From Lysinibacillus piscis (GTDB lineage Bacteria > Bacillota > Bacilli > Bacillales_A > Planococcaceae), in contig NZ_BRZA01000001.1 of assembly GCF_026012395.1 (NCBI RefSeq), positions 1,054,001 to 1,118,000 on the forward strand: DNA of 64,000 nt. The letters run 5' to 3'. Every line of letters starts with the position of its first letter. Position 1 is the first letter of the stretch. The translations under genes were made by a program, and so were the position numbers. Below, piece by piece: positions 8,678 to 16,629 of this stretch. The notes beneath the pieces were generated by a model, which saw only the letters and a list, made by a program, of their open reading frames with translations, did no database searches and was not told where the DNA came from.

Positions 8678-9085
8678 TTAGACGATTGGTAATTGCTCAT
8701 CTTCTGTTGGCAATACAAAATCTTTCAAGCCTTCTTGTTCATCAACAACAGCTCCATCGTCAGCATTTTTCTTCAATTGATAAAATCGAACATCTTCCAC
8801 TACTACCTCTGTCATAAAAATTTTTGTATTGTGCTCATTGATAAATGAACGAGATTGCATACGACCATTCACACCAATTAAAGAACCTTTACCACAATAT
8901 TTGACGATACGCTCTGCTAGCTTTCCCCATGCTGCACAAAGAATAAAGTCTGCCTCTATCTCTCCATGACTATTTTTGTAATTTCGGTTAATCGCTAAAG
9001 AAAAATGTGTTTGTATACGATTGCCTGATAAATAACGCAACTCTGGATTTTTTGTTAGTCTGCCCACAAGTCCGACTTGATTCAT
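8678..9085 (-). CDS. ssbB: Single-stranded DNA-binding protein, SsbB type
   Basis: A 135-residue single-OB-fold SSB starting MNQVGLVGRLTKNPELRY. It is shorter than the main SSB (usually ~170 residues) and ends in an acidic tail closing with QLPIV instead of the DDDLPF-type tip. It binds single-stranded DNA during replication, recombination or uptake. Its position beside ywqA and ywpF matches B. subtilis ssbB (ywpH), the competence-induced paralogue. The ATG follows a strong GGGAGGTG site. A ComK-like AT-box overlaps the -35 of its promoter, supporting the competence assignment, but no competence phenotype can be read from sequence. Confidence 0.88.
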   Translation of the reverse strand: MNQVGLVGRLTKNPELRYLSGNRIQTHFSLAINRNYKNSHGEIEADFILCAAWGKLAERIVKYCGKGSLIGVNGRMQSRSFINEHNTKIFMTEVVVEDVRFYQLKKNADDGAVVDEQEGLKDFVLPTEDEQLPIV

Positions 9086-9115
9086 CTTTTCACCTCCCTC
9101 CCTGAAACTGTCTTC

Positions 9116-9156
9116 ATCTTACAGCAGCGAGGTCAAGACTGGCAAAATTCGGTTTT
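9116..9156 (-). promoter_or_regulatory. ssbB promoter with a ComK-like AT-box
   Basis: Minus strand: -35 TTGCCA (9140-9145), an 18-base spacer and -10 TAAGAT (9116-9121). AAAACCGAATTTT (9144-9156) fits the ComK half-box AAAA-N5-TTTT and overlaps the -35 edge. A good second AT-box at the expected spacing was not seen. Confidence 0.45.
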
Positions 9157-9301
9157 TAAAATTTAAAGGTATTTCACGGCAAACAATTTCATTTTATACT
9201 ATATAAATAACAATATTTTTAGTTCTTTGGATACGTCCATGCTTCTCACTGTAACAAGTAAGACCATTTGTTGAAATATGTAATTTTGTATGTTTCAGTG
9301 G

Positions 9302-9307
9302 TATACT
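9302..9307 (+). promoter_or_regulatory. Extended -10 promoter of ywpF
   Basis: TATACT preceded by TGG (extended -10, TGnTATACT) 34 bases before the ywpF start; the -35 region is poor. The ribosome site GGAGGGAG is at 9326-9333. Confidence 0.45.
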
Positions 9308-9340
9308 TACTATACGAATGACCTGGAGGGAGATACATAT

Positions 9341-9766
9341 ATGAAAACATTTAAAATGCTTACCTTCGATCTTGTTACAGAGGATGGTCTACAAACATTT
9401 CCGTTAGTCGATGGTATTATCATCAATCAAGAAAATAGTCATCAATCCTGGATTCTCGAATTATTTATGGATCGGCAATATCGGATAGCCTTCGATGACC
9501 TCTTACAGAATGCTACAGTTTTCAATGCCCGAGCTGTGATTTCTTCTCCTGACAATGAACCAGCACCATTTCAGGTAGTTGTACATGCAGTGCAAGAAAT
9601 TGGAGAACATATATCGATTTTGTTAAAGGGTACATTGAAAGCACAACGTTCTAAGTATGCGGAGCGATTACTCATGGAATTGCTAGATGAAGGAGTTCCT
9701 TTAGCTGATTTGCTGGAACGCTTCTCACAAGACATGAAAAAGCGCCCGAAATTAAAAAATGATTAG
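9341..9766 (+). CDS. ywpF: YwpF-like protein
   Basis: A 141-residue protein resembling B. subtilis YwpF in length, in its opening (MKTFKMLTFDLV) and in the LVDGIIIN and DNEPAPFQV stretches. It has no signal peptide, membrane helix or catalytic motif, and its function is unknown. The start at 9341 was chosen because GGAGGGAG lies 8 bases upstream, while the in-frame ATG at 9290 precedes the likely promoter. It is one of few plus-strand genes and sits convergent to a lipoprotein gene, sharing a terminator hairpin. Confidence 0.75.
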   Translation: MKTFKMLTFDLVTEDGLQTFPLVDGIIINQENSHQSWILELFMDRQYRIAFDDLLQNATVFNARAVISSPDNEPAPFQVVVHAVQEIGEHISILLKGTLKAQRSKYAERLLMELLDEGVPLADLLERFSQDMKKRPKLKND

Positions 9767-9792
9767 CATTTACGGTTATTAACAGTATGCAA

Positions 9793-9818
9793 AAAAGGGC
9801 TCACTTAGTAGCCCTTTT
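9793..9818. terminator. Bidirectional terminator between ywpF and the lipoprotein gene
   Basis: AAAAGGGCT and AGCCCTTTT arms form a stem flanked by A and T runs, so it can act on both converging genes. Confidence 0.75.
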
Positions 9819-9854
9819 GTTCATTACCTGTAGTAAAAACCGCGCAGTTTGAAG

Positions 9855-10217
9855 TTATCGTGTATTCACATTATTTTGCTTATCGATATCTACTTTCTTT
9901 TCTACAACATCTTCCTCAATGACTGTATCATTACGTTGTACACCATTTGTATTTGGCACTGTTGTACCATCTACATTCGCAGGCGGCGTAGCTTCTGGGA
10001 CGACACGGTCGTTGTCATTCAACATGCGACGGTCTACACCATCTACATTACGATTATACGCATCGTCATCTCGTCTATCAGGGTCTACTACATCCTCTAC
10101 CTTGTCAACGCCTCGACGAACATCTTCATTGACTTCCTCCGCTGCTCGATTGCCCCAGTTACACCCACCAAGAAGCATTGTTGCAAGAAGCATTGTCAAA
10201 AGTGACAGTTTCCACAT
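9855..10217 (-). CDS. Small Asp/Asn-rich lipoprotein of unknown function
   Basis: 120 residues. A signal peptide of about 18 residues ends in the lipobox LGGC, so Cys19 would be lipidated and the protein anchored outside the membrane. The mature part is highly charged and repetitive (clusters such as DRRDDD and NDNDR) and looks disordered; no domain is recognised. A GGAGGG ribosome site lies 8-9 bases before the ATG. Antisense frames overlap it but lack such signals. Sporulation or envelope roles are possible, without direct evidence. Confidence 0.75.
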   Translation of the reverse strand: MWKLSLLTMLLATMLLGGCNWGNRAAEEVNEDVRRGVDKVEDVVDPDRRDDDAYNRNVDGVDRRMLNDNDRVVPEATPPANVDGTTVPNTNGVQRNDTVIEEDVVEKKVDIDKQNNVNTR

Positions 10218-10312
10218 AAAAAAGCCCTCCTTCCTTGAGTCTATGTCAGCAAATACAACATGTGCATTTGTGCTCCTACATAGATTGCCCGAGAAAGAAG
10301 GGAACTATCCGA

Positions 10313-10696
10313 CTATTTTTGTTTTTCTTTTAGCATTTGTTCAACGTAGGCTGCTTCTGCCTTACAATCGTAGCTATAGTTAGTACCTAGCTCTTTTTGT
10401 AATTCCTCGATTGTTGCCACCTGCTTGGCTGTCGGTTCTTCATTTAAAATTTTAGCAATGACCTCATCGATTTTTTGCGCCATTTCTTGATGGAATTCTG
10501 TACTCATCAAGACATCTGCTGGAATTTTATCAACCCATGCTGCATTTTCCTGAAAATAGGCTTGCCAGCTTGCGACGAAGTCTTCCATTGAAAAGCGCTC
10601 CTCATCCCATCCAATACTCGCTAAGTATGATTCAAAGGATGTAGAAATCGAACGTGTAATGCTAATTTTAACACCTGAAGACAAATCCTTATACAT
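10313..10696 (-). CDS. Conserved-looking protein of unknown function
   Basis: 127 residues, soluble and mostly helical. It opens MYKDLSSGVKISITRSISTS and contains a tryptophan-bearing WQAYFQENAAWVDKIP stretch and a lysine-rich tail. I do not recognise the family. The ATG has a strong TAGGAGGA ribosome site 10 bases upstream. It lies between a lipoprotein gene and fabZ with about 95 and 125 bases of spacing, so it may be a single-gene unit. Confidence 0.65.
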   Translation of the reverse strand: MYKDLSSGVKISITRSISTSFESYLASIGWDEERFSMEDFVASWQAYFQENAAWVDKIPADVLMSTEFHQEMAQKIDEVIAKILNEEPTAKQVATIEELQKELGTNYSYDCKAEAAYVEQMLKEKQK

Positions 10697-10821
10697 CTTA
10701 TATAATCCTCCTACGTTTTAAAAACCTCATTCAACTCTCAATCATTTAGTAAAACTTCATTACTTTTTCACAATTTGACCAATATCATTTTATAACTTTT
10801 AACCTATAATTGCAAATACAC

Positions 10822-11259
10822 CTATTTTGGTTGTACAGGACCAATGGCGAATAAAATATCCGTTTCACACACAAGCTCTCCATCTACAGTAGCAATCGCA
10901 TGACCTTTTCCCATTGCTCCACGTAGCTTAACAAACTCTACCTCTAAACGCAGTTGGTCACCAGGTACTACTTGACGTTTAAAGCGACAATTATCAATAC
11001 CTGTCAAAAAGGCTAAACGACCTTTAAATTCATCTGCGTTTAATAAAGCGACACCACCTACTTGTGCCAATGCTTCTACGATTAATACACCTGGCATGAC
11101 AGGATAACCTGGGAAATGTCCATTAAAGAAATCTTCATTTATAGACACATTTTTAATGCCTACCGCACGTTTACCTTCTTCTAACTCCACAATGCGATCA
11201 ACAAATAAAAATGGATAGCGATGTGGTAAAATTGCTTGAATTTGTTCTGCACTTAACAT
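10822..11259 (-). CDS. fabZ: 3-hydroxyacyl-ACP dehydratase FabZ
   Basis: A 145-residue hot-dog-fold enzyme that dehydrates (3R)-hydroxyacyl-ACP to trans-2-enoyl-ACP in type II fatty acid synthesis. It shows the [13 protein letters not shown] start and the catalytic segment [19 protein letters not shown] with His48 and Glu62. Length is normal for FabZ. Its place between the ssbB/ywpF area and flhP-flhO-mbl matches B. subtilis ywpB. The ATG has a GGAGGG-type site upstream. Confidence 0.95.
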   Translation of the reverse strand: MLSAEQIQAILPHRYPFLFVDRIVELEEGKRAVGIKNVSINEDFFNGHFPGYPVMPGVLIVEALAQVGGVALLNADEFKGRLAFLTGIDNCRFKRQVVPGDQLRLEVEFVKLRGAMGKGHAIATVDGELVCETDILFAIGPVQPK

Positions 11260-11298
11260 GTATTTCCCTCCAAAGTGTATAAATGGTAAAGAATCTTT

Positions 11299-11586
11299 TT
11301 ATTCTTTACCATTCATAATATCAAATATATGCTGCCATGTTTCTTTTTTGAAAACATCTGTGGCATCTCCTCCACCAATCACACCATAACCAAACATGGC
11401 ACCTAAAGATGCTGCTCCACATATTAATAATAGAATCAGTACAACACGTAGCCAAATTGGAATCAGTCGTATTTGCACCCAACGAACCTCTCGTTGCTCT
11501 CCATTTGATCGACGTTTCTTCTCTTCTGGTGGCATAGTATCGGTTTCTTGTGTCGGCACAGAACGTCGACGTGAATCATTTACCAT
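11299..11586 (-). CDS. Small membrane protein, RpoB-annotated EpuA family
   Basis: 95 residues: a charged cytoplasmic N-terminus (KKRRSNGEQREVRW), one transmembrane segment at about 42-68 (IPIWLRVVLILLLICG...), and a short outer tail. The WVQIRLIPIWLR block and GAMFGYGVIGGG after the helix are typical of the small EpuA-type proteins often labelled DNA-directed RNA polymerase subunit beta in databases; nothing here resembles the real RpoB. It lies 28 bases after flhP, so it is probably in that unit. Function is unknown. Confidence 0.75.
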   Translation of the reverse strand: MVNDSRRRSVPTQETDTMPPEEKKRRSNGEQREVRWVQIRLIPIWLRVVLILLLICGAASLGAMFGYGVIGGGDATDVFKKETWQHIFDIMNGKE

Positions 11587-11613
11587 AAATTGTACTCCTT
11601 CTTTACATCTTAC

Positions 11614-12453
11614 TTAGCGAATACTATTAATCAAACCAAGCATTTGGTCAGCCATCGAGACAGCTCTTGAATTAAATTGATACGCACGCTGTGTTTGAAT
11701 CATATCTGTCATCTCTTTTGATAAATCAACATTAGACATTTCTAACATACCGCTTTGCAGTCCAATTTGCTGACGATTTGCTCCAACTAATTGCGTGACA
11801 ACTTCAGCTTGTGTATAGCCAAGTTCTGCTAGATTATTTGGCAACCCCACATATGTACCTGAAATATGCTCCATTAGCTGTGGTTTTTGTAGCTCTGTTA
11901 CAGCTAAATCTGTGCGAATCACATCACCATTTGCATATGTTGCCTCTAATACACCTTCTGTACGTACAGCAAAGTTTTGAACATTTTCAGGCAATGTGAT
12001 AGCTTGACCTGCTGCATCAGCTAATGGATAGCCATCTGCATTCACGACCATTGCTGTTCCGTTATTTAAAGGAGATAAATAAAAGTCACCTTGACGAGTA
12101 TACACTGTTCTTGTGCCATTTTCACCTTCTGGCATTAAAATGTTAAAATATTGTTTTGGTGTTGTGAATGCTAAATCAAGATCTCGATCTGTTGTTTGAA
12201 GTGAGCCTTGCTTTTGATTAATTTGAATTTGTCCAAGCATTGCCCCTACACCGTAACGAATACCGACTGGTGTTTGACGTTCAGCACGATCTTGTTTATC
12301 ATTGTTAAATTGTTGATAGAGCAGCTCATTGAATGTCGCTTCTCTTTTTTTGTAGCCATGTGTATTACTGTTAGCAATATTATTACTAATTGTATCGAGT
12401 TTATTTTGTAACTGTCCCATTGTATTTGTTGCAGTAATCATTGTGCGTAACAT
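11614..12453 (-). CDS. flhP: Flagellar hook-basal body protein FlhP
   Basis: A 279-residue rod/hook family protein (FlgG/FlgF type). The N-terminal helix and motif LDTISNNIANSNTHGYKKRE are at about 19-38, and the C-terminal heptad region ends with MIQTQRAYQFNSRAVSMADQMLGLINSIR, the conserved FlgBCEFGK C-terminus. FlhO and FlhP form the distal rod in B. subtilis. Order flhO-flhP beside mbl and fabZ is conserved. Spacing to flhO is 16 bases, so they share an operon. Confidence 0.9.
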   Translation of the reverse strand: MLRTMITATNTMGQLQNKLDTISNNIANSNTHGYKKREATFNELLYQQFNNDKQDRAERQTPVGIRYGVGAMLGQIQINQKQGSLQTTDRDLDLAFTTPKQYFNILMPEGENGTRTVYTRQGDFYLSPLNNGTAMVVNADGYPLADAAGQAITLPENVQNFAVRTEGVLEATYANGDVIRTDLAVTELQKPQLMEHISGTYVGLPNNLAELGYTQAEVVTQLVGANRQQIGLQSGMLEMSNVDLSKEMTDMIQTQRAYQFNSRAVSMADQMLGLINSIR

Positions 12454-12469
12454 TTAGCAAACACCCCCA

Positions 12470-13303
12470 CTATACTTTTCCGATTTCGTTAACAGCCTTC
12501 TCCATACTACGGTCATAGGCTTGCAATACTTTTTGATTTGCTTCGAATGCTCGATAAGCTGTCATTAAATCCGTCATCGTACGTCCAGAATCTACATTGG
12601 AGTTTTCAAGAAATTTTTGACGTAATCCAAAAGTTACGCCGTTTGCTCCATATGCTGTCGGTAAATTTCCGCCATCTTCTAAACGCAGTAAGCCATTATC
12701 TTCTTTTCTTAGGATGTTCGGATTTTCTGCAAATGATACACCTACACGTGCCACTTGTTGATTTTCTACATAAATTGCTCCACTTTCATCGAGACGAAAA
12801 TCATCGTTTGGTAGTTGAATACGTTGACCTGCATCTGATAAAACATATAGCCCTTGTCCATTAACTAAATATCCTTGTCCATCTAAAGTGAAATTCCCAT
12901 TACGTGTATAGGCTTCCCCGCCATTTGGATGTGCTAAACGGAAAAAAATCGATCCTGCTACACCATCTTCATTTTGAGGTAATGTACCATCGATTAAAGC
13001 CATATCTGTTGTTGCATCTGTTTCATAAATTTGACCTTGTCCGTAATTTGGTAATGTCTCTTGCATATAAATACCTGTATTTAATGCACCCACCTGATTC
13101 ATATATTGTGCACCTATTTGCTGCTTAGCTTGGGCATTCGTTTTGCCTACACTTGACATCAGCATATCAGGAAAAGAGCGAATCGTTGACTGATCTGCCT
13201 TAAAGCCTGGTGTATTAGCATTGGATAAGTTATTTGTTAATAATTCCGTGCGTCTTTGCTGTGCAATCATACCTGTCGCTACTGTATAAAACCCTTTAAA
13301 CAA
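12470..13303 (-). CDS. flhO: Flagellar hook-basal body protein FlhO
   Basis: A 277-residue rod protein with LLTNNLSNANTPGFKADQ near the start and the C-terminal MTDLMTAYRAFEANQKVLQAYD block of the family. The start was set at a TTG (13303). The longer frame begins at a GTG that is itself part of the GAGGTG ribosome site, whereas TTG gives normal spacing and an N-terminus (MFKGFYTVATGM) matching FlhO proteins. It is the first gene of the flhO-flhP unit. Confidence 0.9.
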   Translation of the reverse strand: MFKGFYTVATGMIAQQRRTELLTNNLSNANTPGFKADQSTIRSFPDMLMSSVGKTNAQAKQQIGAQYMNQVGALNTGIYMQETLPNYGQGQIYETDATTDMALIDGTLPQNEDGVAGSIFFRLAHPNGGEAYTRNGNFTLDGQGYLVNGQGLYVLSDAGQRIQLPNDDFRLDESGAIYVENQQVARVGVSFAENPNILRKEDNGLLRLEDGGNLPTAYGANGVTFGLRQKFLENSNVDSGRTMTDLMTAYRAFEANQKVLQAYDRSMEKAVNEIGKV

Positions 13304-13362
13304 AGAAATCACCTCAATTGATTTTTAGCAAAATGTAAAAGTGCCTTTCGCCCATTTTGCCT

Positions 13363-14358
13363 TTATAGTGAAGCCGGGGCTTGATCAATATTTTCTAACA
13401 TAATACCTGTACCAATTGCTACACAATCCATTGGACGCTCTGCCACAAATACAGGAACCTTCAACTCTTCAATTAATAGCTGGTCCATACCATGTAATAA
13501 CGCTCCACCACCTGTAATAATTACGCCACGGTCAATAATATCTGCTGATAACTCTGGCGGTGTTTTTTCTAAAACATTTTTCGCAGATTGCACAATCATT
13601 GCCACAGATTCATGTAATGCCTGTTCAATCTCATGTGAATGAATCGTAATCGTTTGTGGTAAACCTGTTACCATATCTCGTCCACGAATTTCCATGGAAT
13701 CTTGTCGACCACCCTTAAAGACTGTACCAATTGTCATTTTAATAGACTCCGCTGTACGTTCACCAATCAGTAATTTATACTCTTTTTTTATATATTGTAG
13801 AATATCATTATCAAAAACATCACCAGCAACTTTAATAGATTCGCTTGTTACAATGTCCCCCATTGATAAAACCGCAACATCTGTTGTTCCACCACCAATA
13901 TCTACAACCATATTACCGCTTGGTTGGAAAATGTCCATACCAGCCCCGATTGCTGCCACTTTTGGTTCTTCTTCTAAGTATACTTTTTTGCCGCCTGATT
14001 TTTCTGCTGCTTCACGAATCGCTTTTTGTTCAACACTTGTAATATTTGTTGGACAACAAATTAAAATACGTGGCTTTGTTAAAAAGCCTTTTAAGTTTAA
14101 TTTATTGATAAAATGTCTTAACATCGCTTCTGTTACATCGAAATCTGCAATAACACCATCACGCAATGGACGGATTGCTATGATGTTTCCTGGCGTACGT
14201 CCAACCATTTGACGAGCTTCTTCCCCAACTGCTAATACTTTATTTGTATTTTTATCAATTGCTACAACAGATGGCTCGTTTAAAACAATCCCTTTCCCCT
14301 TTACGTGAATTAATACATTTGCCGTTCCCAAGTCAATCCCAATATCTTTTGAAAACAT
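13363..14358 (-). CDS. mbl: MreB-like cell shape protein Mbl
   Basis: 331 residues, actin fold. It shows phosphate loop 1 (IGIDLGTANVLIHVKGKG), phosphate loop 2 (MVVDIGGGTTDVAV) and the adenosine motif IITGGGALLHG. The MVGRTPGNIIAIRPLRDGVIADF block and the position beside spoIIID and flhO mark it as Mbl rather than MreB. It forms membrane-bound filaments that direct lateral wall synthesis. The start is the ATG at 14358, preceded by AAGGAG at 10 bases; an upstream in-frame ATG (14391) adds 11 residues not found in Mbl. Confidence 0.95.
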   Translation of the reverse strand: MFSKDIGIDLGTANVLIHVKGKGIVLNEPSVVAIDKNTNKVLAVGEEARQMVGRTPGNIIAIRPLRDGVIADFDVTEAMLRHFINKLNLKGFLTKPRILICCPTNITSVEQKAIREAAEKSGGKKVYLEEEPKVAAIGAGMDIFQPSGNMVVDIGGGTTDVAVLSMGDIVTSESIKVAGDVFDNDILQYIKKEYKLLIGERTAESIKMTIGTVFKGGRQDSMEIRGRDMVTGLPQTITIHSHEIEQALHESVAMIVQSAKNVLEKTPPELSADIIDRGVIITGGGALLHGMDQLLIEELKVPVFVAERPMDCVAIGTGIMLENIDQAPASL

Positions 14359-14524
14359 TCTGTAGTTTCTCCTTCCCGCCAGTTCCATCACATAACGTTC
14401 ATTTTATATCTTTATCTAGAATATTTTATCATATTTCATTGGTAATTTCACCTAGATTTAGTGTGAAAAGATACGAGTTATACATCGTTTTTTCCTTACC
14501 CATTTTAAGTTATTTATGTATATC

Positions 14525-14557
14525 AAAAAAGAACGAATCAGCTTTGACTCGTTCTTT
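14525..14557 (-). terminator. Terminator of spoIIID
   Basis: AAAGAACGA and TCGTTCTTT arms form a hairpin followed on the minus strand by a T run. The 5' arm covers the last codons of spoIIID. Confidence 0.7.
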
Positions 14558-14798
14558 CTTTCCATTTGTTTTTTGTTGCCTCTCCTCCACGAATATGACG
14601 CACGGCTTTATGATAGGCAAGAATTTCCTTCACTTGTTCAGCTAAGCCTTCATGAATCGTTGGCAATCGCTCTGTTAAATCTTTGTGTACCGTACTTTTG
14701 GAATAGCCTGTCAATTTCGCGAGGACACGCACAGTTTCACGCGTCTCAATCAATAATTCACCGAGGCGTATGCAGCGCTTCCGAATGTGCTCATGCAC
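14538..14798 (-). CDS. spoIIID: Sporulation regulator SpoIIID
   Basis: 86-residue DNA-binding protein of the mother cell, acting with sigma-E to activate sigK-related genes and repress others. The helix-turn-helix lies in VRVLAKLTGYSKSTVHKDLTERLP and is followed by the conserved AYHKAVRHIRGGEATK block. The start was placed at GTG 14798 because AAAGGA lies 8 bases upstream and VHEHIRKR aligns with the B. subtilis start MHDYIKER; the upstream ATG (14816) has no ribosome site. It is next to mbl, as in B. subtilis. Confidence 0.93.
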   Translation of the reverse strand: MHEHIRKRCIRLGELLIETRETVRVLAKLTGYSKSTVHKDLTERLPTIHEGLAEQVKEILAYHKAVRHIRGGEATKNKWKERTSQS

Positions 14799-14912
14799 GT
14801 TCTTCGTCCTTTCCATACAATTTCACAAAATGGCTTTGGCATTAGCGCATTTCTTCACCTTATGTAAGGACAAAGCAATTCAGAACACTTTCTTACTCAA
14901 GTTAAAGCAATC

Positions 14913-15572
14913 TTAAAAACCTAGACGTTTTTTCGGATTAATGTAGTTCCCATTTTCAAGCACTTCAAAATGTAAATGAACACCTGCTGCTTGGTTCCAC
15001 TCATTATCTGTTGCTTTACCAAGTACTTGCCCTTGTGTTACCTCATCACCTGTTTTCACCATAATGTCTTTAACAGAGCTATACTGTGTTTGTAGACCAT
15101 TTGGATGTTCAATAACAATTTGATTGCCTGTAAATGCATCTAATTTGACTTCAGTTACTTTTCCACTCAGCGCTGCTAGTACTTCAAATTCTTCACCATT
15201 CATTGCCAGTGAAATACCAGACGATGTTGTAAAGGTTTGATTAAATACCATTAGGGCTTTTTCTTGTGATTCAGCACTCGCCTCTACATCATAAAATTCC
15301 TGTACGATTTGTACTTTATTGAGTGCCTCTTCTTTGAATGGATACTTCATAGTTTCTGTACGTGCATTTGTTTCAACTACAGGACCTGGTTCCACCTCTG
15401 CTACATTTGGCAATGGCGCCTCTTCTACTTTTGATACAAGAGTATTGTAACCAAATAGTATTCCTGCTAACATCAGTGCACTTCCTGCATAAACTGCTGG
15501 TAAAAACCATGGTTTCTTTTGTAATTGACCTTTTCCGTGTTGAGAAGTTTTGTTATTTTTATCCTCTCTCAT
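14913..15572 (-). CDS. spoIIQ: Forespore engulfment/channel protein SpoIIQ
   Basis: 219 residues. A cytoplasmic basic start is followed by one membrane helix (about 24-44) and an external LytM/M23-like domain (about 115-215). The domain keeps the HLHFE motif, but the first zinc motif HxGxD is absent (SSGISLAM at that place), so it is probably catalytically dead, as in B. subtilis. SpoIIQ pairs across the septum with SpoIIIAH. The start is the ATG at 15572, with AGAGGTG 6 bases upstream. A sigma-F-type promoter lies in the end of spoIID. The protein is shorter than B. subtilis SpoIIQ because it lacks the long charged tail. Confidence 0.9.
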   Translation of the reverse strand: MREDKNNKTSQHGKGQLQKKPWFLPAVYAGSALMLAGILFGYNTLVSKVEEAPLPNVAEVEPGPVVETNARTETMKYPFKEEALNKVQIVQEFYDVEASAESQEKALMVFNQTFTTSSGISLAMNGEEFEVLAALSGKVTEVKLDAFTGNQIVIEHPNGLQTQYSSVKDIMVKTGDEVTQGQVLGKATDNEWNQAAGVHLHFEVLENGNYINPKKRLGF

Positions 15573-15590
15573 TTTCATCACCTCTAGTTG

Positions 15591-15620
15591 CAGTGTGAAC
15601 AACTAGAAGTTATTTTAAAC
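15591..15620 (-). promoter_or_regulatory. Sigma-F-type promoter of spoIIQ
   Basis: Minus strand GTTTA (15616-15620, consensus GYWTA), exactly 15 bases, then GTTCACACTG (15591-15600), near the sigma-F -10 consensus GGNRANANTW. It overlaps the last codons of spoIID. Confidence 0.6.
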
Positions 15621-16545
15621 ATGTATCTAGCATTTTTATTTCAGTACCTTGATAGTAATGCATTAAAATATCAGTTGCTGTCTTTCCTATCTTAGCCATC
15701 GCTTCTGCACCATATTGACTCATACCTACCCCATGCCCATAACCCTTCGTATATACTTGCACTTTTTCATTTGCTGAGTTATAGGAAAGTGTAAAATCAG
15801 TAGATGGAATTTGTAATAGTGTGCGTACTTCTCGTCCTGTCCATACGTGCGTACCTAGCTGTATACGTTCTACTCGTTCCGAATCATTATAAATGAATTG
15901 AAGACGATTGAAATCAGCAGGCTGCCATTGAATAGGCCAAAGTGTATTCCATTCTGCTAATGTCCATTCTTTCAATGCAGTAAATTTAGGAGATGAACGA
16001 TCACTGCTACTGTCCACTGTTTGTAGATATGGAATATCATTACCACTATAGCCATACGCACTTTCTGTTTTTCCATTACTTGTTGAATGGAACATAGCTG
16101 TAATTAATTCATTTTGATAGAGCAATACCTGTCCTTTTGTTTCTTGAACAGCTTCGACAATTTTCCGTTCATTTCCTGGGAAATCGCTTGCCCAATTCGC
16201 CTTTCGCTGCTCTTCATTATAAAAAACTTGTCTAGTAACAGTAGGAACAATCGCTTTTTTGCCATAGTTTGTCGATTTTAAAGCATATGTTCGTGCTGCA
16301 ATCGCTTGTGCTTTTAATGCTTCTTTCTCAAAAGACACAGGCATTTCTGCTGCAACTACGCCTGTAATATAGGTTTCCAATGGTATCTTTTCTGCTTGTC
16401 CCTCCACCTTGATCCATATTTCGCAGGCTTTTGGTGTTGCAAATTTCGTGTTTTCCGTTGACATGTACTTACTAAATACAATAGGCACTGTATATAATAC
16501 ACTAATAAACAACAGCATTCCGAAACTGATTATCCATTTTTTCAT
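15610..16545 (-). CDS. spoIID: Stage II sporulation protein D (lytic transglycosylase)
   Basis: 311 residues. A signal anchor (MKKWIISFGMLLFISVLY) is followed by the SpoIID domain with LETYITGVVAAEMP near residues 60-73, LKAQAIAARTYAL, and the C-terminal GYGHGVGMSQYGAEAMA motif. The catalytic glutamate is the one in AAEMP. It cleaves glycan strands with SpoIIP and SpoIIM during engulfment. The start was set at ATG 16545: the longer frame runs back through the murAA terminator and a sigma-E-like promoter. No ribosome site is visible before this ATG. Confidence 0.9.
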   Translation of the reverse strand: MKKWIISFGMLLFISVLYTVPIVFSKYMSTENTKFATPKACEIWIKVEGQAEKIPLETYITGVVAAEMPVSFEKEALKAQAIAARTYALKSTNYGKKAIVPTVTRQVFYNEEQRKANWASDFPGNERKIVEAVQETKGQVLLYQNELITAMFHSTSNGKTESAYGYSGNDIPYLQTVDSSSDRSSPKFTALKEWTLAEWNTLWPIQWQPADFNRLQFIYNDSERVERIQLGTHVWTGREVRTLLQIPSTDFTLSYNSANEKVQVYTKGYGHGVGMSQYGAEAMAKIGKTATDILMHYYQGTEIKMLDTCLK

Positions 16546-16550
16546 ACAAA

Positions 16551-16579
16551 ATAATATGCTAGTCTTTTCAACAATATGT
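16551..16579 (-). promoter_or_regulatory. Sigma-E-like promoter of spoIID
   Basis: Minus strand ACATATT (16573-16579), a 14-base spacer and CATATTAT (16551-16558), near the sigma-E pattern (ATATT, 13-15 bases, CATACA-T). Its start point would fall at or next to the spoIID ATG. Confidence 0.5.
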
Positions 16580-16589
16580 AATAACTCTA

Positions 16590-16622
16590 TAAAGAAAACC
16601 CTCCACATCATAGTGAAGGGTT
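16590..16622 (-). terminator. Terminator of murAA
   Basis: CCCTTCAC and GTGGAGGG arms (arms at 16613-16620 and 16599-16606) form a stem followed by TTTTCTTT on the minus strand. Confidence 0.8.
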
Positions 16623-16629
16623 GGGAGCA

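Noticed and set aside
8563-8817. Plus-strand frame between ywqA and ssbB
   Set aside because: Overlaps the ssbB 3' end, lacks a ribosome site and lies after the ywqA terminator.
9919-10383. 154-codon plus-strand open frame opposite the lipoprotein gene
   Set aside because: No ribosome site, low-complexity Ser/Thr/Arg content, and the minus strand has a convincing signal peptide, lipobox and ribosome site.
13694-14212. 172-codon plus-strand frame inside mbl
   Set aside because: Fully antisense to a clear actin-fold gene; its composition mirrors the codon pattern of mbl.
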